This document shows positions 25,850 to 34,582 of a stretch of DNA of 64,000 nt, piece after piece. The first letter of the stretch is position 1. Every line of letters begins with the position of its first letter. The notes beneath the pieces are model-generated. The model was not told where the DNA came from. It searched no databases and was given only the letters and a program-made list of their open reading frames with translations. The position numbers and the translations under genes are program-made. Origin of the DNA: Chitinophagaceae bacterium (GTDB taxonomy: Bacteria; Bacteroidota; Bacteroidia; Chitinophagales; Chitinophagaceae). The DNA lies in contig JADJPV010000002.1 of the NCBI GenBank assembly GCA_016713085.1, forward strand, positions 1,488,001 through 1,552,000, written 5' to 3'.

Positions 25850-25882
25850 TAACCCCGGCTTACTTACCGGGGTCACTTTTTT
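25850..25882. terminator. Terminator between aat and the DUF4349 gene
   Basis: ACCCCGG (25852-25858) pairs with CCGGGGT (25867-25873) with an eight-base loop, followed by CAC and six T. The convergent DUF4349 gene ends 9 bases further on. Confidence 0.75.
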
Positions 25883-25890
25883 ATGAATGC

Positions 25891-26805
25891 TTATCCCTGT
25901 GTTGTGTTTTTCTTTTTCAGTGAAATTCGTTTGATCAGAAATACAGCAAGTACAATTCCAATCAGCAGTGGCCAGATATAAACGATGCCTACCAACACAT
26001 CACCCAAACCATTCCATCCGCTTGCAAATGCTTCTTTTGTTTTTGTCCAGAAGCCGGCATGATCAGCATCTTTTGCAGAAGCATTCACCACCTGGTAAAA
26101 AGTAAGGTTGATGATGCTCATTGCTGATGCATTGGACAGGTAGTTAATTCTTCCTGCAGCACTTTCAATTTCTTCCTGTATTTCATTGATCTCATTCTGC
26201 ACCTGCAGAATCTCTTCCATATTTTTTGCCTGCTTCAACAGATCAAGATAACGCAGTCGAACCTGCTTCTTTGCTTCCAGTCTTGATTTTGTATCTACAT
26301 ACTGTGTTGTTACATCTTCAGAACTGATTTTCTTTTCATTGATCTTACCGTCACCTCTTGTAAGAAAATCCACTGCCGATTGAAACTGATCAACCGGAAC
26401 TTTAATGGTAATTATATTTTCAATTTTGTATTCGGTTTCAGTTTGCTGTTCATCTGCAATATATCCAGCGAATTGATTGGCGGCTGAATGAACCAGCTGA
26501 TTGAATTTTTGATAGTCTTTTACTTCAACATTCAGCGCTGCTGTCTTGATGATCTTCCTGTTCCAGTCGGGTTTGCTTGCTGGTGATTGAGAAGGATTTG
26601 GTGATTGCTTTGTTTGTTCCGGTTCTCCAGGCTGAGGAGGTGAAAAGGAAGCTGCCGTATCTGCAACAGCCGTTTGCTCTTTCTGCTCTTCCTGCTTTGT
26701 ATCAGGTGCAGCAAATGCTACAGCTTCTGTTTTGTATTTCAAAGATTCAGAACGGCCGCATGCTAAAAATAAAAAGGCGATGAAGATGAAATGAATGTAT
26801 CTCAT
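25891..26805 (-). CDS. DUF4349 lipoprotein
   Basis: 304-residue lipoprotein with lipobox FLFLAC and a Pro/Gln/Ser-rich linker (about residues 40-80), then a DUF4349 domain starting RKIIKTAALNVEVKDYQKFN. It has a long coiled-coil (about residues 165-225, RLEAKKQVRLRYLDLLKQAK) and a C-terminal membrane helix. DUF4349 proteins sit in the envelope; their job is unknown. It could tether two membranes, given the lipid anchor at one end and the helix at the other (inference). It is convergent with aat. Confidence 0.88.
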   Translation of the reverse strand: MRYIHFIFIAFLFLACGRSESLKYKTEAVAFAAPDTKQEEQKEQTAVADTAASFSPPQPGEPEQTKQSPNPSQSPASKPDWNRKIIKTAALNVEVKDYQKFNQLVHSAANQFAGYIADEQQTETEYKIENIITIKVPVDQFQSAVDFLTRGDGKINEKKISSEDVTTQYVDTKSRLEAKKQVRLRYLDLLKQAKNMEEILQVQNEINEIQEEIESAAGRINYLSNASAMSIINLTFYQVVNASAKDADHAGFWTKTKEAFASGWNGLGDVLVGIVYIWPLLIGIVLAVFLIKRISLKKKNTTQG

Positions 26806-26888
26806 AAATTATTTTTTATACAGATGCAGGAAATTTTGATTTACATAAAATTGTCCGGCCAATGTTTTCATCAGCCGGACTTAACAGT

Positions 26889-27315
26889 TTACTTCTTTTT
26901 CTTAAAGTGCACTACTGCACTATCGGCACTCATTAAACTTAATTGTTCAGGTGTAAACGTAAGTACCTGCATTACTTCCTGATCAGTTAATGAATCGCCT
27001 TCAATGATAACTAGCCGGGTACTGTCTTTCCATTCATACTTCCCTTTCTGTGGTGTAATACTATCATTGAGCAGTTGTGTAATGTCCCCTTCAGCAGTAA
27101 ATCGAAACGTATACTTTGTAAGATTAGAATCGAGCGACAGCAGCAGCAAACCAATGCTGTTGCTGTCTTTTAAGTAATCGAATCAATTTTCCATTCGCCG
27201 AGAATTGCTTTTGATAAGAACTTACTGAGGTGGTAGCAGGTTTCTTTGTTTGAAAATAATACACAGCTCCGCCAGCGGCTGCCAGTAAAATGACAGCCAA
27301 AATGATTTTTTTCAT
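26889..27315 (-). CDS. Lipocalin-like exported protein (two frameshifts)
   Basis: About 142 residues after correction. Start MKKIILAVILLAAAGGAVYY, an N-terminal membrane anchor, then a lipocalin-like domain. Two one-base losses in T runs (near 27206 and 27176) hide the join. The restored text is QKQFLGEWKIDSITLKDSNS and continues IGLLLLSLDSNLTKYTFRFT. The GEWKIDS opening and KYTFRF strand fit small lipocalin-type proteins. The last third (LVIIEGDSLTDQEVMQVLTF) is in frame. No ligand can be named. Upstream of the DUF4349 gene on the same strand. Confidence 0.6.
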
Positions 27316-27662
27316 TTTGAAATGTTTTTTAATTGATGAGGAATAAAGAAAATCAAGATGCAGTAGCAGCGGAGGAATTGCTGAATTCATTGCCGGCAAA
27401 ACAAATCATTCAACTGCTGATGTATCCTGCGAGAAGAACAGATTCTTTTGCAACAGAATCTGACATTGATACCTGTTAACAATAAAAAGTAACCTTTCGG
27501 AATTGTTAAAGAAAGCTAAGAGTACAAAGGAAGGAAAGAGTTAAAAGAGAATCGATGTTTTTATCAATAAAAATATTTCAAGCTTTATAAATAGATGATC
27601 AATAAAAAAGAGTTGAGTTTACACTCAACTCTTTTCTCTTTTCACTCTTTTGAACTCTTAGC
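27316..27662. other. Gap with hairpins between the lipocalin-like and EVE genes
   Basis: 347 bases. It holds a perfect 8-base stem CAGATTCT/AGAATCTG (27439-27462), a 47-codon open frame on the plus strand from 27336 (MRNKENQDAVAAEELLNSLP) that I cannot assign, and the EVE terminator at 27605. Confidence 0.45.
27605..27636 (-). terminator. Terminator downstream of the EVE gene
   Basis: AAAAGAGTTGAGT pairs with ACTCAACTCTTTT around TTAC, with T runs on both strands. Confidence 0.75.
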
Positions 27663-28069
27663 TCACTCCCCTGCCAGCTCAAGCACAATCTTCCATTCTT
27701 CATCTGTTACCTTTCCCACACTCAAACGGCCGAGGCGCAATAGATCCATATTTGCTAAACGCTTGTCTGCTTTCATTTCTACAAGTGTTACAGGTTTCTT
27801 TAGTTTACGGACTGGTTTCAGATCAACCACTACCCAAGCCTCTTCATCTGTTGTAGGGTCCTGGTAAGCTTCTTTGGCAACTTTTGCAATGCCCACAATT
27901 TCCAATCCCTCATTACTATGATAAAAAAATACTTCATCTCCTTTCTTCATATCACGGAGATTATTGCGTGCAGCATAATTGCGTACACCATCCCAGGTGG
28001 TTTGTTTGTCTTTACAAACTGCTCCCAGCTGTATTTAAACGGTTCTGATTTTACTAACCAATGAGCCAT
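27663..28069 (-). CDS. EVE-domain protein (frameshifted)
   Basis: 135 residues after correction. The ATG at 28069 gives MAHWLVKSEPFKYSWEQFVK. One A missing near 28015 shifts the frame; adding it gives VKDKQTTWDGVRNYAARNNL, then RDMKKGDEVFFYHSNEGLEI. These are hallmarks of EVE (PUA-like) domains, which bind modified bases in DNA or RNA. The Trp and Asn of WDGVRNYAARN line the base pocket. Standalone EVE proteins in Bacteroidota are common and usually lack a known partner. Last of a run of minus-strand genes that begins with pdhA. Confidence 0.83.
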
Positions 28070-28177
28070 AAGGAAGAAATTAGGAATTAAAAATAAAGAA
28101 TGAAGAATAAAAAAGTTGGACGAACCGCCACTTTTTCATTTGTTATTTTTCATTTCACATTTTTCATTTTGAATGCA

Positions 28178-28897
28178 CTACCATCCATTCGCCAGCACAT
28201 CTGCAAGATGCATGGTTTTAAGATTGTGGCCTTTCTGTTTAATATATCCATCAAGGTGCATCAAACAGCTGAGATCGGTAGAGATCATATACTCAGCACC
28301 TGTGGCAAGTGCATTGTTTACTTTCTGATCGGCCATGGCAGCAGAGATGGTATCAAACTTAACAGCAAAGGTTCCACCAAAGCCACAGCAGGTTTCATTA
28401 TCATTCATTTCCACCAGCTCCAGTCCTTTTACATGACTTAATAATTTGCGTGGACCAGCTTTGATCCTGCATTCACGCAATGCAGCACAGCTGTCGTGGT
28501 AAGTTGCTTTCCCTTCCAGTTTTGCACCAACATCTCCAACCTTCAGCACATCCGTTAAAAACTCACTGAATTCAAACAGTCGTTTCTGCATTCCTTTTAC
28601 TTCATTATGCACAGAGGAATTGTCAAAGATTTTACTGTAATAGTTTCGCACAAATCCGGAACAGGAAGCACTGGGTGCAACAATATAATCTGTTCCGGCA
28701 AAATCTTTCATGAACTTTCCTGCCACATCCTTGCATTCATCCTGGAAGCCTGCATTATAAGCCGGTTGTCCGCAACAGGTTTGATTGGTATTGTAGGAAA
28801 CTGTACAGCCAAACTTTTCCAGCACCTTCACCATATTAAAAGCAGTTTCCGGATAAAGCTGATCAACAAAGCAGGGAATAAATATTTGAACATTCAT
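28178..28897 (-). CDS. lutA: LutA-like (Fe-S)-binding oxidoreductase subunit
   Basis: 239 residues with two CCG domains: NQTCCGQPAYNAGF and NETCCGFGGTFAVKF, the Cys-Cys-Gly motifs that bind a cluster or heterodisulfide-type cofactor. The start MNVQIFIPCFVDQLYPETAF is typical of LutA/YkgE, the subunit of the lactate oxidation complex LutABC. lutB and lutC are not adjacent, and no other lactate gene lies in the window. Neighbours ribH and EVE are on the same strand but 100 bases away on each side. The gene symbol follows the best match; the complex role is inference. Confidence 0.87.
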   Translation of the reverse strand: MNVQIFIPCFVDQLYPETAFNMVKVLEKFGCTVSYNTNQTCCGQPAYNAGFQDECKDVAGKFMKDFAGTDYIVAPSASCSGFVRNYYSKIFDNSSVHNEVKGMQKRLFEFSEFLTDVLKVGDVGAKLEGKATYHDSCAALRECRIKAGPRKLLSHVKGLELVEMNDNETCCGFGGTFAVKFDTISAAMADQKVNNALATGAEYMISTDLSCLMHLDGYIKQKGHNLKTMHLADVLANGW

Positions 28898-29000
28898 ATG
28901 AATAAAGGAGATAAGGTGTAAATGTTATAATGCCGGAATGAAAGTAAGACGGGAAGAAAAACAAAAGACATTCCTGCTTTCTTTTTCCGGGCGAAGCAAG

Positions 29001-29507
29001 TTATTTCTTTAAAGATAAGTTCAATACAATCATCTTCAGTGCAGTCATAGCAGCTTCTTCACCTTTATGGCCATGTATGCCACCAATGCGTTCTTCAGCC
29101 TGCTGCGGATTATCCACTGTCAATACACCAAAGATCACAGGCACATCAATCAGCATGTTCAATTGTGTTACACCATCCACAACTGCTTTGCATACATATT
29201 CAAAATGCGGTGTACCACCTCTTACCACGCAACCAAGAGTAATAAAAGCATGCGGACGGGTATTGATGTGTCTTGATTTATTTTCCCAATACGTTTTTAC
29301 AGCAAAAGGAATTTCTACGGCACCGGGTACTGTAACAGTTACAACTTCTTTTACGCCAAACTCTTCCAATACCTTTCGGCTGCCTCTTTCCAGTTCATCC
29401 ACAATGGCCGCATTCCATTCGGTACGTACCAGCACAACACAGGCACCCGAAAAATCATGAGTGCCTGCAGTTAACTGATATAAATTACTATTGCTAACCT
29501 CTGCCAT
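29001..29507 (-). CDS. ribH: 6,7-dimethyl-8-ribityllumazine synthase
   Basis: 168 residues. Penultimate step of riboflavin synthesis: condenses 5-amino-6-ribitylaminouracil with dihydroxybutanone phosphate. Signatures: VRTEWNAAIVDELERG for substrate contact, VPGAVEIPFAVKTYWE, LGCVVRGGTPHFEYVCKAVVDGV region, and the catalytic His in GGTPHFEYV. It usually assembles into 60-mer capsids. Starts 27 bases after the TPR gene upstream on the same strand, so they are likely co-transcribed. Confidence 0.96.
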   Translation of the reverse strand: MAEVSNSNLYQLTAGTHDFSGACVVLVRTEWNAAIVDELERGSRKVLEEFGVKEVVTVTVPGAVEIPFAVKTYWENKSRHINTRPHAFITLGCVVRGGTPHFEYVCKAVVDGVTQLNMLIDVPVIFGVLTVDNPQQAEERIGGIHGHKGEEAAMTALKMIVLNLSLKK

Positions 29508-29534
29508 AAAACAATTGGTTAAGCGATTGTTTAA

Positions 29535-30224
29535 TTAATCATTGTTCACAACTCCCAAACGGGCAAGATATTTATCCGCCTGTCCGCCTGTTTGTGTCTT
29601 GGGATATTTTTCCTTCAGAATTTTCAGCAAATCAGCTGCTTTATCTTTTTTGCCGGCTACTTCAAAAGCCATAGCTGCACGGAATAAGTTTTCAGATGAA
29701 GTGTATTCATCTTTCTCATTCAGCTTACCTGCTTTTTCATAATACTCAGCACCTTTCTCTTTCTTATCAGTACTCATATATGCATCGCCCAGCATGCGCC
29801 ATGCTGCACTCTGAATCTGGGTAGCATCTGTTGAAAAATCTTCGAGCTGTGTTATAGCGTTCTTGTAATCCAGTTTACGCAGGTAAATAGAACCGGCATA
29901 GTAATGAGCAAGATTTGCAGCAGTTGTTCCGCTGTAGGTCTTGATAATTTTTAAGAACCCAGCCGAAGCACCATCACCATTCAATGCCAGATCAAGTGAA
30001 TCTTTTGCAAAGTAGGCTTCTGCCTGTGTCATGGCTTCTGTTGCTTTCAGTTCTTTCGGGCCACTGAAGAAATTCTTGTAAACTAAATAACCTCCTGCCA
30101 GCAAAATCACTAAACCACCGATATATGTAACGGGCTTTGAAAATTTACCCCAGAAATCTTTGGCTTTCTTAATGGCATGCACTTCGTTTAACTCTTCCGC
30201 TGTTGTTTTTTTAATTTCAGACAT
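29535..30224 (-). CDS. TPR protein with an N-terminal membrane anchor
   Basis: 229 residues: a cytosolic N-terminus of about 30 residues, one membrane helix (PVTYIGGLVILLAGGYLVYK), then several tetratricopeptide repeats, for example AANLAHYYAGSIYLRKLDYK and AAWRMLGDAYMSTDKKEKGA. It is of the YfgM-like type, which associates with translocon or periplasmic chaperones in other bacteria (inference for this lineage). It lies between pdhA and ribH with gaps of 38 and 27 bases. Confidence 0.85.
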   Translation of the reverse strand: MSEIKKTTAEELNEVHAIKKAKDFWGKFSKPVTYIGGLVILLAGGYLVYKNFFSGPKELKATEAMTQAEAYFAKDSLDLALNGDGASAGFLKIIKTYSGTTAANLAHYYAGSIYLRKLDYKNAITQLEDFSTDATQIQSAAWRMLGDAYMSTDKKEKGAEYYEKAGKLNEKDEYTSSENLFRAAMAFEVAGKKDKAADLLKILKEKYPKTQTGGQADKYLARLGVVNND

Positions 30225-30262
30225 TTTATATTCTCGATTTATAAAAATTAGTTCTAACTCAA

Positions 30263-31255
30263 TTAATCTGTAATGAATGGATAGTTTGCATCAACATATA
30301 CATCCTTCAGCAATTCATCTGCATCCGGAAACGGACTGTCTTCTGCAAACTGAACACTCTCTTCCACTTCTAACCGTACACGTTCGTTGATCACTTCAAT
30401 TTCATCTTCTTTTACACCAAACACATCCAGCAATTTTCGCTTTGCAACTTCAATCGGGTCTCTCTCTTTGTATTCTTCCACTTCGTCTTTGGAGCGGTAT
30501 TTCTGCGGATCACTCATTGAGTGACCTTTATAACGGTAGGTCTTAAACTCCAGCAAGGTTGGGCCTTCGCCTTTTCTACCACGGCTCACCGCACGGCTTA
30601 CGCTCTCATGAACAGCTTCCATATCCATTCCGTCAACACTGTCCGCAGGCATATCATATGCATCAGCCAATTTATAAATATCAACCACGTTACTGGTACG
30701 TTCAACCGAAGTACCCATCGCATAGTTGTTGTTCTCACAAATAAAAATTACCGGCAGTTTCCACAGCATGGCCAAGTTGAAGGTTTCGTGCAGCATACCC
30801 TGACGTGCAGCACCATCGCCAAAGAAAGTAAGAGATACATTATCAGTTCCTTTATACTTTTCTGCAAAAGCCAACCCGGCACCGGTACCAATCTGTGCAC
30901 CCACAATTCCGTGGCCCCCAAAAAAACCAACATCCACACCAAAAAAGTGCATGCTTCCACCTTTTCCTTTTGAACAACCGGTTGCCTTACCATACAATTC
31001 GGCCATACAGCTTTTGGCACTAACGCCTTTTGCAATAGCCAGCGCATGGTTACGGTAAGCAGTGATCATAGTATCTTCTGGCTTTGTTGCCGTCATACAA
31101 CCTGCAGCAATTGCTTCCTGTCCGATATAAAGATGGCAGAATCCACGGATTTTCTGCATTCCGTACAGCTGACCTGTTTTTTCCTCAAATCGACGGAGCA
31201 AAAGCATCAACTCGTACCAGTATAAGTAGGTTTCTTTTGTAAATTTAGTGGCCAC
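30263..31255 (-). CDS. pdhA: Pyruvate dehydrogenase E1 component subunit alpha
   Basis: 330 residues from a GTG start at 31255 (VATKFTKETYLYWYELMLLL). An in-frame start at 31297 is rejected because the -7 promoter box lies inside that extension. TPP-binding motif: SLTFFGDGAARQGMLHETFN and IFICENNNYAMGTSVER. The subunit decarboxylates pyruvate on TPP and passes the acetyl group to the E2 lipoyl domain. The phosphorylation loop of eukaryotic E1 is replaced by YRYKGHSMSDPQKYRSKDEV. pdhB and the E2 gene are not in the window. Confidence 0.95.
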   Translation of the reverse strand: MATKFTKETYLYWYELMLLLRRFEEKTGQLYGMQKIRGFCHLYIGQEAIAAGCMTATKPEDTMITAYRNHALAIAKGVSAKSCMAELYGKATGCSKGKGGSMHFFGVDVGFFGGHGIVGAQIGTGAGLAFAEKYKGTDNVSLTFFGDGAARQGMLHETFNLAMLWKLPVIFICENNNYAMGTSVERTSNVVDIYKLADAYDMPADSVDGMDMEAVHESVSRAVSRGRKGEGPTLLEFKTYRYKGHSMSDPQKYRSKDEVEEYKERDPIEVAKRKLLDVFGVKEDEIEVINERVRLEVEESVQFAEDSPFPDADELLKDVYVDANYPFITD

Positions 31256-31275
31256 TTCGTAATTTTTTAGAGTGG

Positions 31276-31283
31276 CAAAGATA
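31276..31283 (-). promoter_or_regulatory. -7 element of pdhA (TATCTTTG on minus strand)
   Basis: Perfect TAnnTTTG on the minus strand, 20 bases before the GTG at 31255. It decides the start codon of pdhA. Confidence 0.55.
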
Positions 31284-31532
31284 AGGTACACAGTCAAATT
31301 TAAATCGCCTTTTTAGCGATGTGGATTTTTGTGTAACCGGCTGTTTTGCCAATATTTAGCTGTAGTTGTGTCACTCACTTGTACGCTTGATAATTCTATT
31401 CAACAACCCACCCCTTTTATCATTGTTTATATGTAGTATTATGTATCCCCTCCAGAGGGGCATAATCACTCAGAGTGCCATTCTTACTTCTTCCCTCTTG
31501 CCTCCTACCTCTTCCTTCTTATCTTGCAGCCC

Positions 31533-32615
31533 ATGCTTTCGCTGAAGTCAATTTCATTAACGCAGTTTAAAAACTATACTTTCCAGGACTTTGTCTTTGA
31601 TCAGCCCATTGTTGCTATAACCGGGGCTAACGGGATTGGCAAAACCAATCTGCTCGATGCCATTCACTATCTCTGCTTTACAAAAAGCTATTTTACCGGG
31701 ATCGACAGTAACAATGTTCTTCATGGTGCAGCCGGGTTCCGCATTGAGGGTGTTTTAAAAGAAGCCGCTGAAGAGATCAATACCACCATCATTCTCCGGG
31801 AAAATGGCAAAAAGGAAGTTAGTTGCAACGGATCAGTATATGAAAAATTTTCACAGCATATTGGTAAATATCCCTGTGTTGTGATTGCACCTGATGATGT
31901 GGAACTGATTATTGGTGGCAGTGAAGAACGACGCAGATTCTTAGACACGCTGCTTTCTCAACTCGACCCCAACTATCTGCAACAGCTCATTATTCATAAT
32001 AAAGTAATTCAGCAACGCAACAGCTATTTAAAAAATTCTGCACAGACCCAAACAAAAAATAATGCGCTACTTGATGTTTTGGATGAACAGTTAGTTGCTG
32101 CCGGAAATTTCATTCATCAAAAAAGAGCAGGCTTTTTACCAAAGTTTAATGAGGCTGTAATAGCCTTTTACAAAATTATTGCAGGTAAAGCAGAAGCCAT
32201 TCATGTGCAGTACGAAAGTCAGTTACTGGAGCAACCTTTTGAACAATTGCTGAAACAAACAAGGGAGAAAGATTACCTGCTGCAACGCACTTCGACCGGT
32301 ATTCATAAAGATGACCTTCTCTTTGAAATGAATGAAGAGCCTTTTAAACTGACGGCTTCGCAGGGACAGCGAAAAAGTATGCTCTTCAGTTTAAAACTGG
32401 CTGAAGCTGAAACACTCAAACAACATAAAGGCTTTGCTCCTCTTTTGCTGTTAGATGATGTGTTTGAAAAATTAGATCAGCAACGGATGCACAATCTCCT
32501 GTATTATGTATGTACACAACATGGCGGGCAGGTATTTTTAACTGATACACACCAGCAGCGGATGACGAAAGCATTTGAAGAGCTGGGAATGAAAGTGCAG
32601 GTGATCAGCTTATAA
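31533..32615 (+). CDS. recF: DNA replication/repair protein RecF
   Basis: 360 residues with ABC-ATPase motifs: Walker A ITGANGIGKTNLLDAIHYLC, signature TASQGQRKSMLFSLKLAEAE, and Walker B LLLLDDVFEKLD. RecF loads RecA at single-strand gaps with RecO and RecR. The ATG at 31533 (MLSLKSISLTQFKNYTFQDF) matches the family. A TTG-N19-TATCTTGC promoter-like pair (31498-31527) lies directly in front, which would make the mRNA almost leaderless. A DUF721 gene follows 41 bases later. Confidence 0.94.
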   Translation: MLSLKSISLTQFKNYTFQDFVFDQPIVAITGANGIGKTNLLDAIHYLCFTKSYFTGIDSNNVLHGAAGFRIEGVLKEAAEEINTTIILRENGKKEVSCNGSVYEKFSQHIGKYPCVVIAPDDVELIIGGSEERRRFLDTLLSQLDPNYLQQLIIHNKVIQQRNSYLKNSAQTQTKNNALLDVLDEQLVAAGNFIHQKRAGFLPKFNEAVIAFYKIIAGKAEAIHVQYESQLLEQPFEQLLKQTREKDYLLQRTSTGIHKDDLLFEMNEEPFKLTASQGQRKSMLFSLKLAEAETLKQHKGFAPLLLLDDVFEKLDQQRMHNLLYYVCTQHGGQVFLTDTHQQRMTKAFEELGMKVQVISL

Positions 32616-32656
32616 GTTTCACCCTTCATTACTTTACGATCAATTAACTTTACAAC

Positions 32657-32938
32657 ATGAGCGAAGTATCCATACAGGAAGCCATGAAACAGTTCTTAGA
32701 GCAGAGTAAACTCAAACAAAGAGTACGTGCCCTGGAAATAAAAGATGTATGGGAAGACCTGATGGGCAAAACCATTGCCAAGTACACAGAAGATATTAAA
32801 CTCATCAACCAGCAGCTCATTATTACCACCAGCATGGCCCCTTTAAAACAGGAGCTGATCTTTCAACGGGAGAAAATCCGCAACCGCATCAACGAGCTTT
32901 TTAACGAACATGCGGTGAAAGAAGTTATTATCAAATAG
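32657..32938 (+). CDS. DUF721 (DciA-like) protein
   Basis: 93 residues with the DUF721 core: LKQRVRALEIKDVWEDLMGK, TIAKYTEDIKLINQQLIITT and the C-terminal LFQREKIRNRINE. DUF721 members related to DciA load the replicative helicase in bacteria lacking DnaC. Its position behind recF is a frequent arrangement in Bacteroidota and supports a replication role (inference). Helicase-loading activity cannot be read from the sequence. Confidence 0.85.
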   Translation: MSEVSIQEAMKQFLEQSKLKQRVRALEIKDVWEDLMGKTIAKYTEDIKLINQQLIITTSMAPLKQELIFQREKIRNRINELFNEHAVKEVIIK

Positions 32939-33060
32939 CCCTTTCAGCTCCGGCATGAATTATCTCATTTCATTTACTGATTCAGATCATGGTTTATCTG
33001 CATGTTGTCATACAACTTTGAGAGTGACAACAATATCTAAAACCTCTAAAGTATAAACCC

Positions 33061-33441
33061 ATGAGCTCTTTAACAGTTTCTCATAGCGGTACAGAACACC
33101 AGGAATGGTTACATGCAATTGAATTTTACAAAAGCGAATTTGATCTGCTTCAAAAAAGACTTGCAGAGATTGTCTCGAAAAATACAAGTCATGAAGCATT
33201 GGAAGGAGTTGAACATTTTCAGAACCAGTTTATCGTACAGCGAAACAATATTGACGAACTGCGTCACAACATAAATGAACATGTGCATAAAGTAAAACTG
33301 GATGCTGAAAGGCATGCTAACCAGATTGAAGAAGAACGGATAGCAGAGCACGAAAAACTGAAAGATGAATTCTCTGTTTTTGAAAAAGTAGTGAAAGAAT
33401 TAAGGCAGGAATTCAACGAATACCTTACTAAATGGATGTAG
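33061..33441 (+). CDS. Coiled-coil hypothetical protein
   Basis: 126 residues, almost wholly helical and charged: EWLHAIEFYKSEFDLLQKRL, then HFQNQFIVQRNNIDELRHNI, then a long coiled-coil EEERIAEHEKLKDEFSVFEK. No signal peptide and no catalytic motif. I do not recognise a named family; similar small helical proteins occur in this phylum. It is free-standing, with a terminator at 33482. Confidence 0.65.
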   Translation: MSSLTVSHSGTEHQEWLHAIEFYKSEFDLLQKRLAEIVSKNTSHEALEGVEHFQNQFIVQRNNIDELRHNINEHVHKVKLDAERHANQIEEERIAEHEKLKDEFSVFEKVVKELRQEFNEYLTKWM

Positions 33442-33481
33442 TATCCTGATAAATCTAACCGAGCAATCGGTCAGCTGTTAA

Positions 33482-33515
33482 AAGACGCTGCCTTCCAGGC
33501 GGTGTCTTGCTTTTT
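33482..33515 (+). terminator. Intrinsic terminator after the coiled-coil gene
   Basis: AAGACGCTGCCT pairs with AGGCGGTGTCTT (two G-U pairs) around TCC, followed by GC and five T. Confidence 0.75.
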
Positions 33516-33534
33516 ATACAGTTATTTTTTTCGC

Positions 33535-34551
33535 TTAAAAACTTCCAGCATCCACATCATGAATAAAACTAATTACTCCGTTCATAAACACCTGCTGATC
33601 GTCCCACATTGCTAAATGACTTCCATTGGGGCAGTAGAGATAACGGCCTTTCTGCACCAGTTTACTTTGCTCTTCCATTGCTTTGGGGTCCATGGTATCA
33701 AACTTTGCACCTACCATCAGCGTTGGCACTTTCAGTTCTTTCAGCCGGCTTTTTATATCCCAGTTCAGCAACCTTCCTGCAACACCAAATTCTGAAGGCC
33801 CCTGCATCATAACATAAATTTCACTGTTCACATGCTTCATGGTACGGTTAAACCCATCGGGCCATTCTTCCAAACGGCATAAATGTTTTTTATAAAAATT
33901 GGGAAGCAGTAATTCCATGTAACGTGGATTTGCAAAGTCACCTTTTGCCTCAATAGCCCTGATTTCTTTCAATACGTTTGAATCCATATCTTTTGCGAGT
34001 ACTTCATTGGCATACTTTCCATATTCCGGAATACTGGCCATCATATTGGCAACGATCACTCCCTTAAGATTGCTCTGATACTTCAATGCATATTCCATTG
34101 CAAGAATACCGCCCCATGAATTTCCCAGTACATAAAAATTACTGCTGTCGGCATGAATAGCTTTACGCACCTGTTCTACTTCTTCTACAAAACGGGCTGT
34201 TGTCCAGAGACTGCTGTCTTTCGGCTGATCACTGTAGTAGGATCCTAACTGATCATATTCATAAAACTCAAACCCTTCCTTCGGAAAAAAGCTTTCAAAA
34301 CATTCCATATACTCATGCGTCATTGCCGGACCACCATGAAGCAATAAAATTTTAATTCGTGGATTATTGCCAAAGCGTTTTGTCCATACTTTAAATTCAC
34401 CAACAGGAGTTTGAATGGGAATCATTTTAATGCCGGCCGACTGTACACCTGTATCACCATAGTTAAAGTAATCAGCAACAGTTAGTGTTGTTGTTTTTTC
34501 TTTACAGGAAAAGAAGAACACTGAAATTGCAATGAAAAGAATGATTCTCAT
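33535..34551 (-). CDS. Proline iminopeptidase-like alpha/beta hydrolase lipoprotein (S33)
   Basis: 338 residues with lipobox FFFSC. The oxyanion motif is LLLHGGPAMTHEYME, the nucleophile elbow GNSWGG (GxSxG), and acid and base are in AKFDTMDPKAMEE and CPNGSHLAMWDDQQ. The family is the tricorn-interacting/proline iminopeptidase group of S33. The canonical HGGPG is HGGPA here. Being a lipoprotein, it would act in the periplasm or on the outer membrane on N-terminal proline peptides. It lies 31 bases after the ABC permease gene on the same strand, which suggests a peptide-related unit. Confidence 0.87.
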   Translation of the reverse strand: MRIILFIAISVFFFSCKEKTTTLTVADYFNYGDTGVQSAGIKMIPIQTPVGEFKVWTKRFGNNPRIKILLLHGGPAMTHEYMECFESFFPKEGFEFYEYDQLGSYYSDQPKDSSLWTTARFVEEVEQVRKAIHADSSNFYVLGNSWGGILAMEYALKYQSNLKGVIVANMMASIPEYGKYANEVLAKDMDSNVLKEIRAIEAKGDFANPRYMELLLPNFYKKHLCRLEEWPDGFNRTMKHVNSEIYVMMQGPSEFGVAGRLLNWDIKSRLKELKVPTLMVGAKFDTMDPKAMEEQSKLVQKGRYLYCPNGSHLAMWDDQQVFMNGVISFIHDVDAGSF

Positions 34552-34582
34552 ATAAACAGTTTTGAATAAACGAAAGAAAAAA

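Noticed and set aside
30521..30973. 150-codon frame opposite pdhA
   Set aside because: It is antisense to conserved TPP-binding sequence and has no start signal.
31440..31475. CCCCTC-CA-GAGGGG hairpin upstream of recF
   Set aside because: The loop of two bases is too tight for a terminator and no T run follows. It was left as a chance palindrome.
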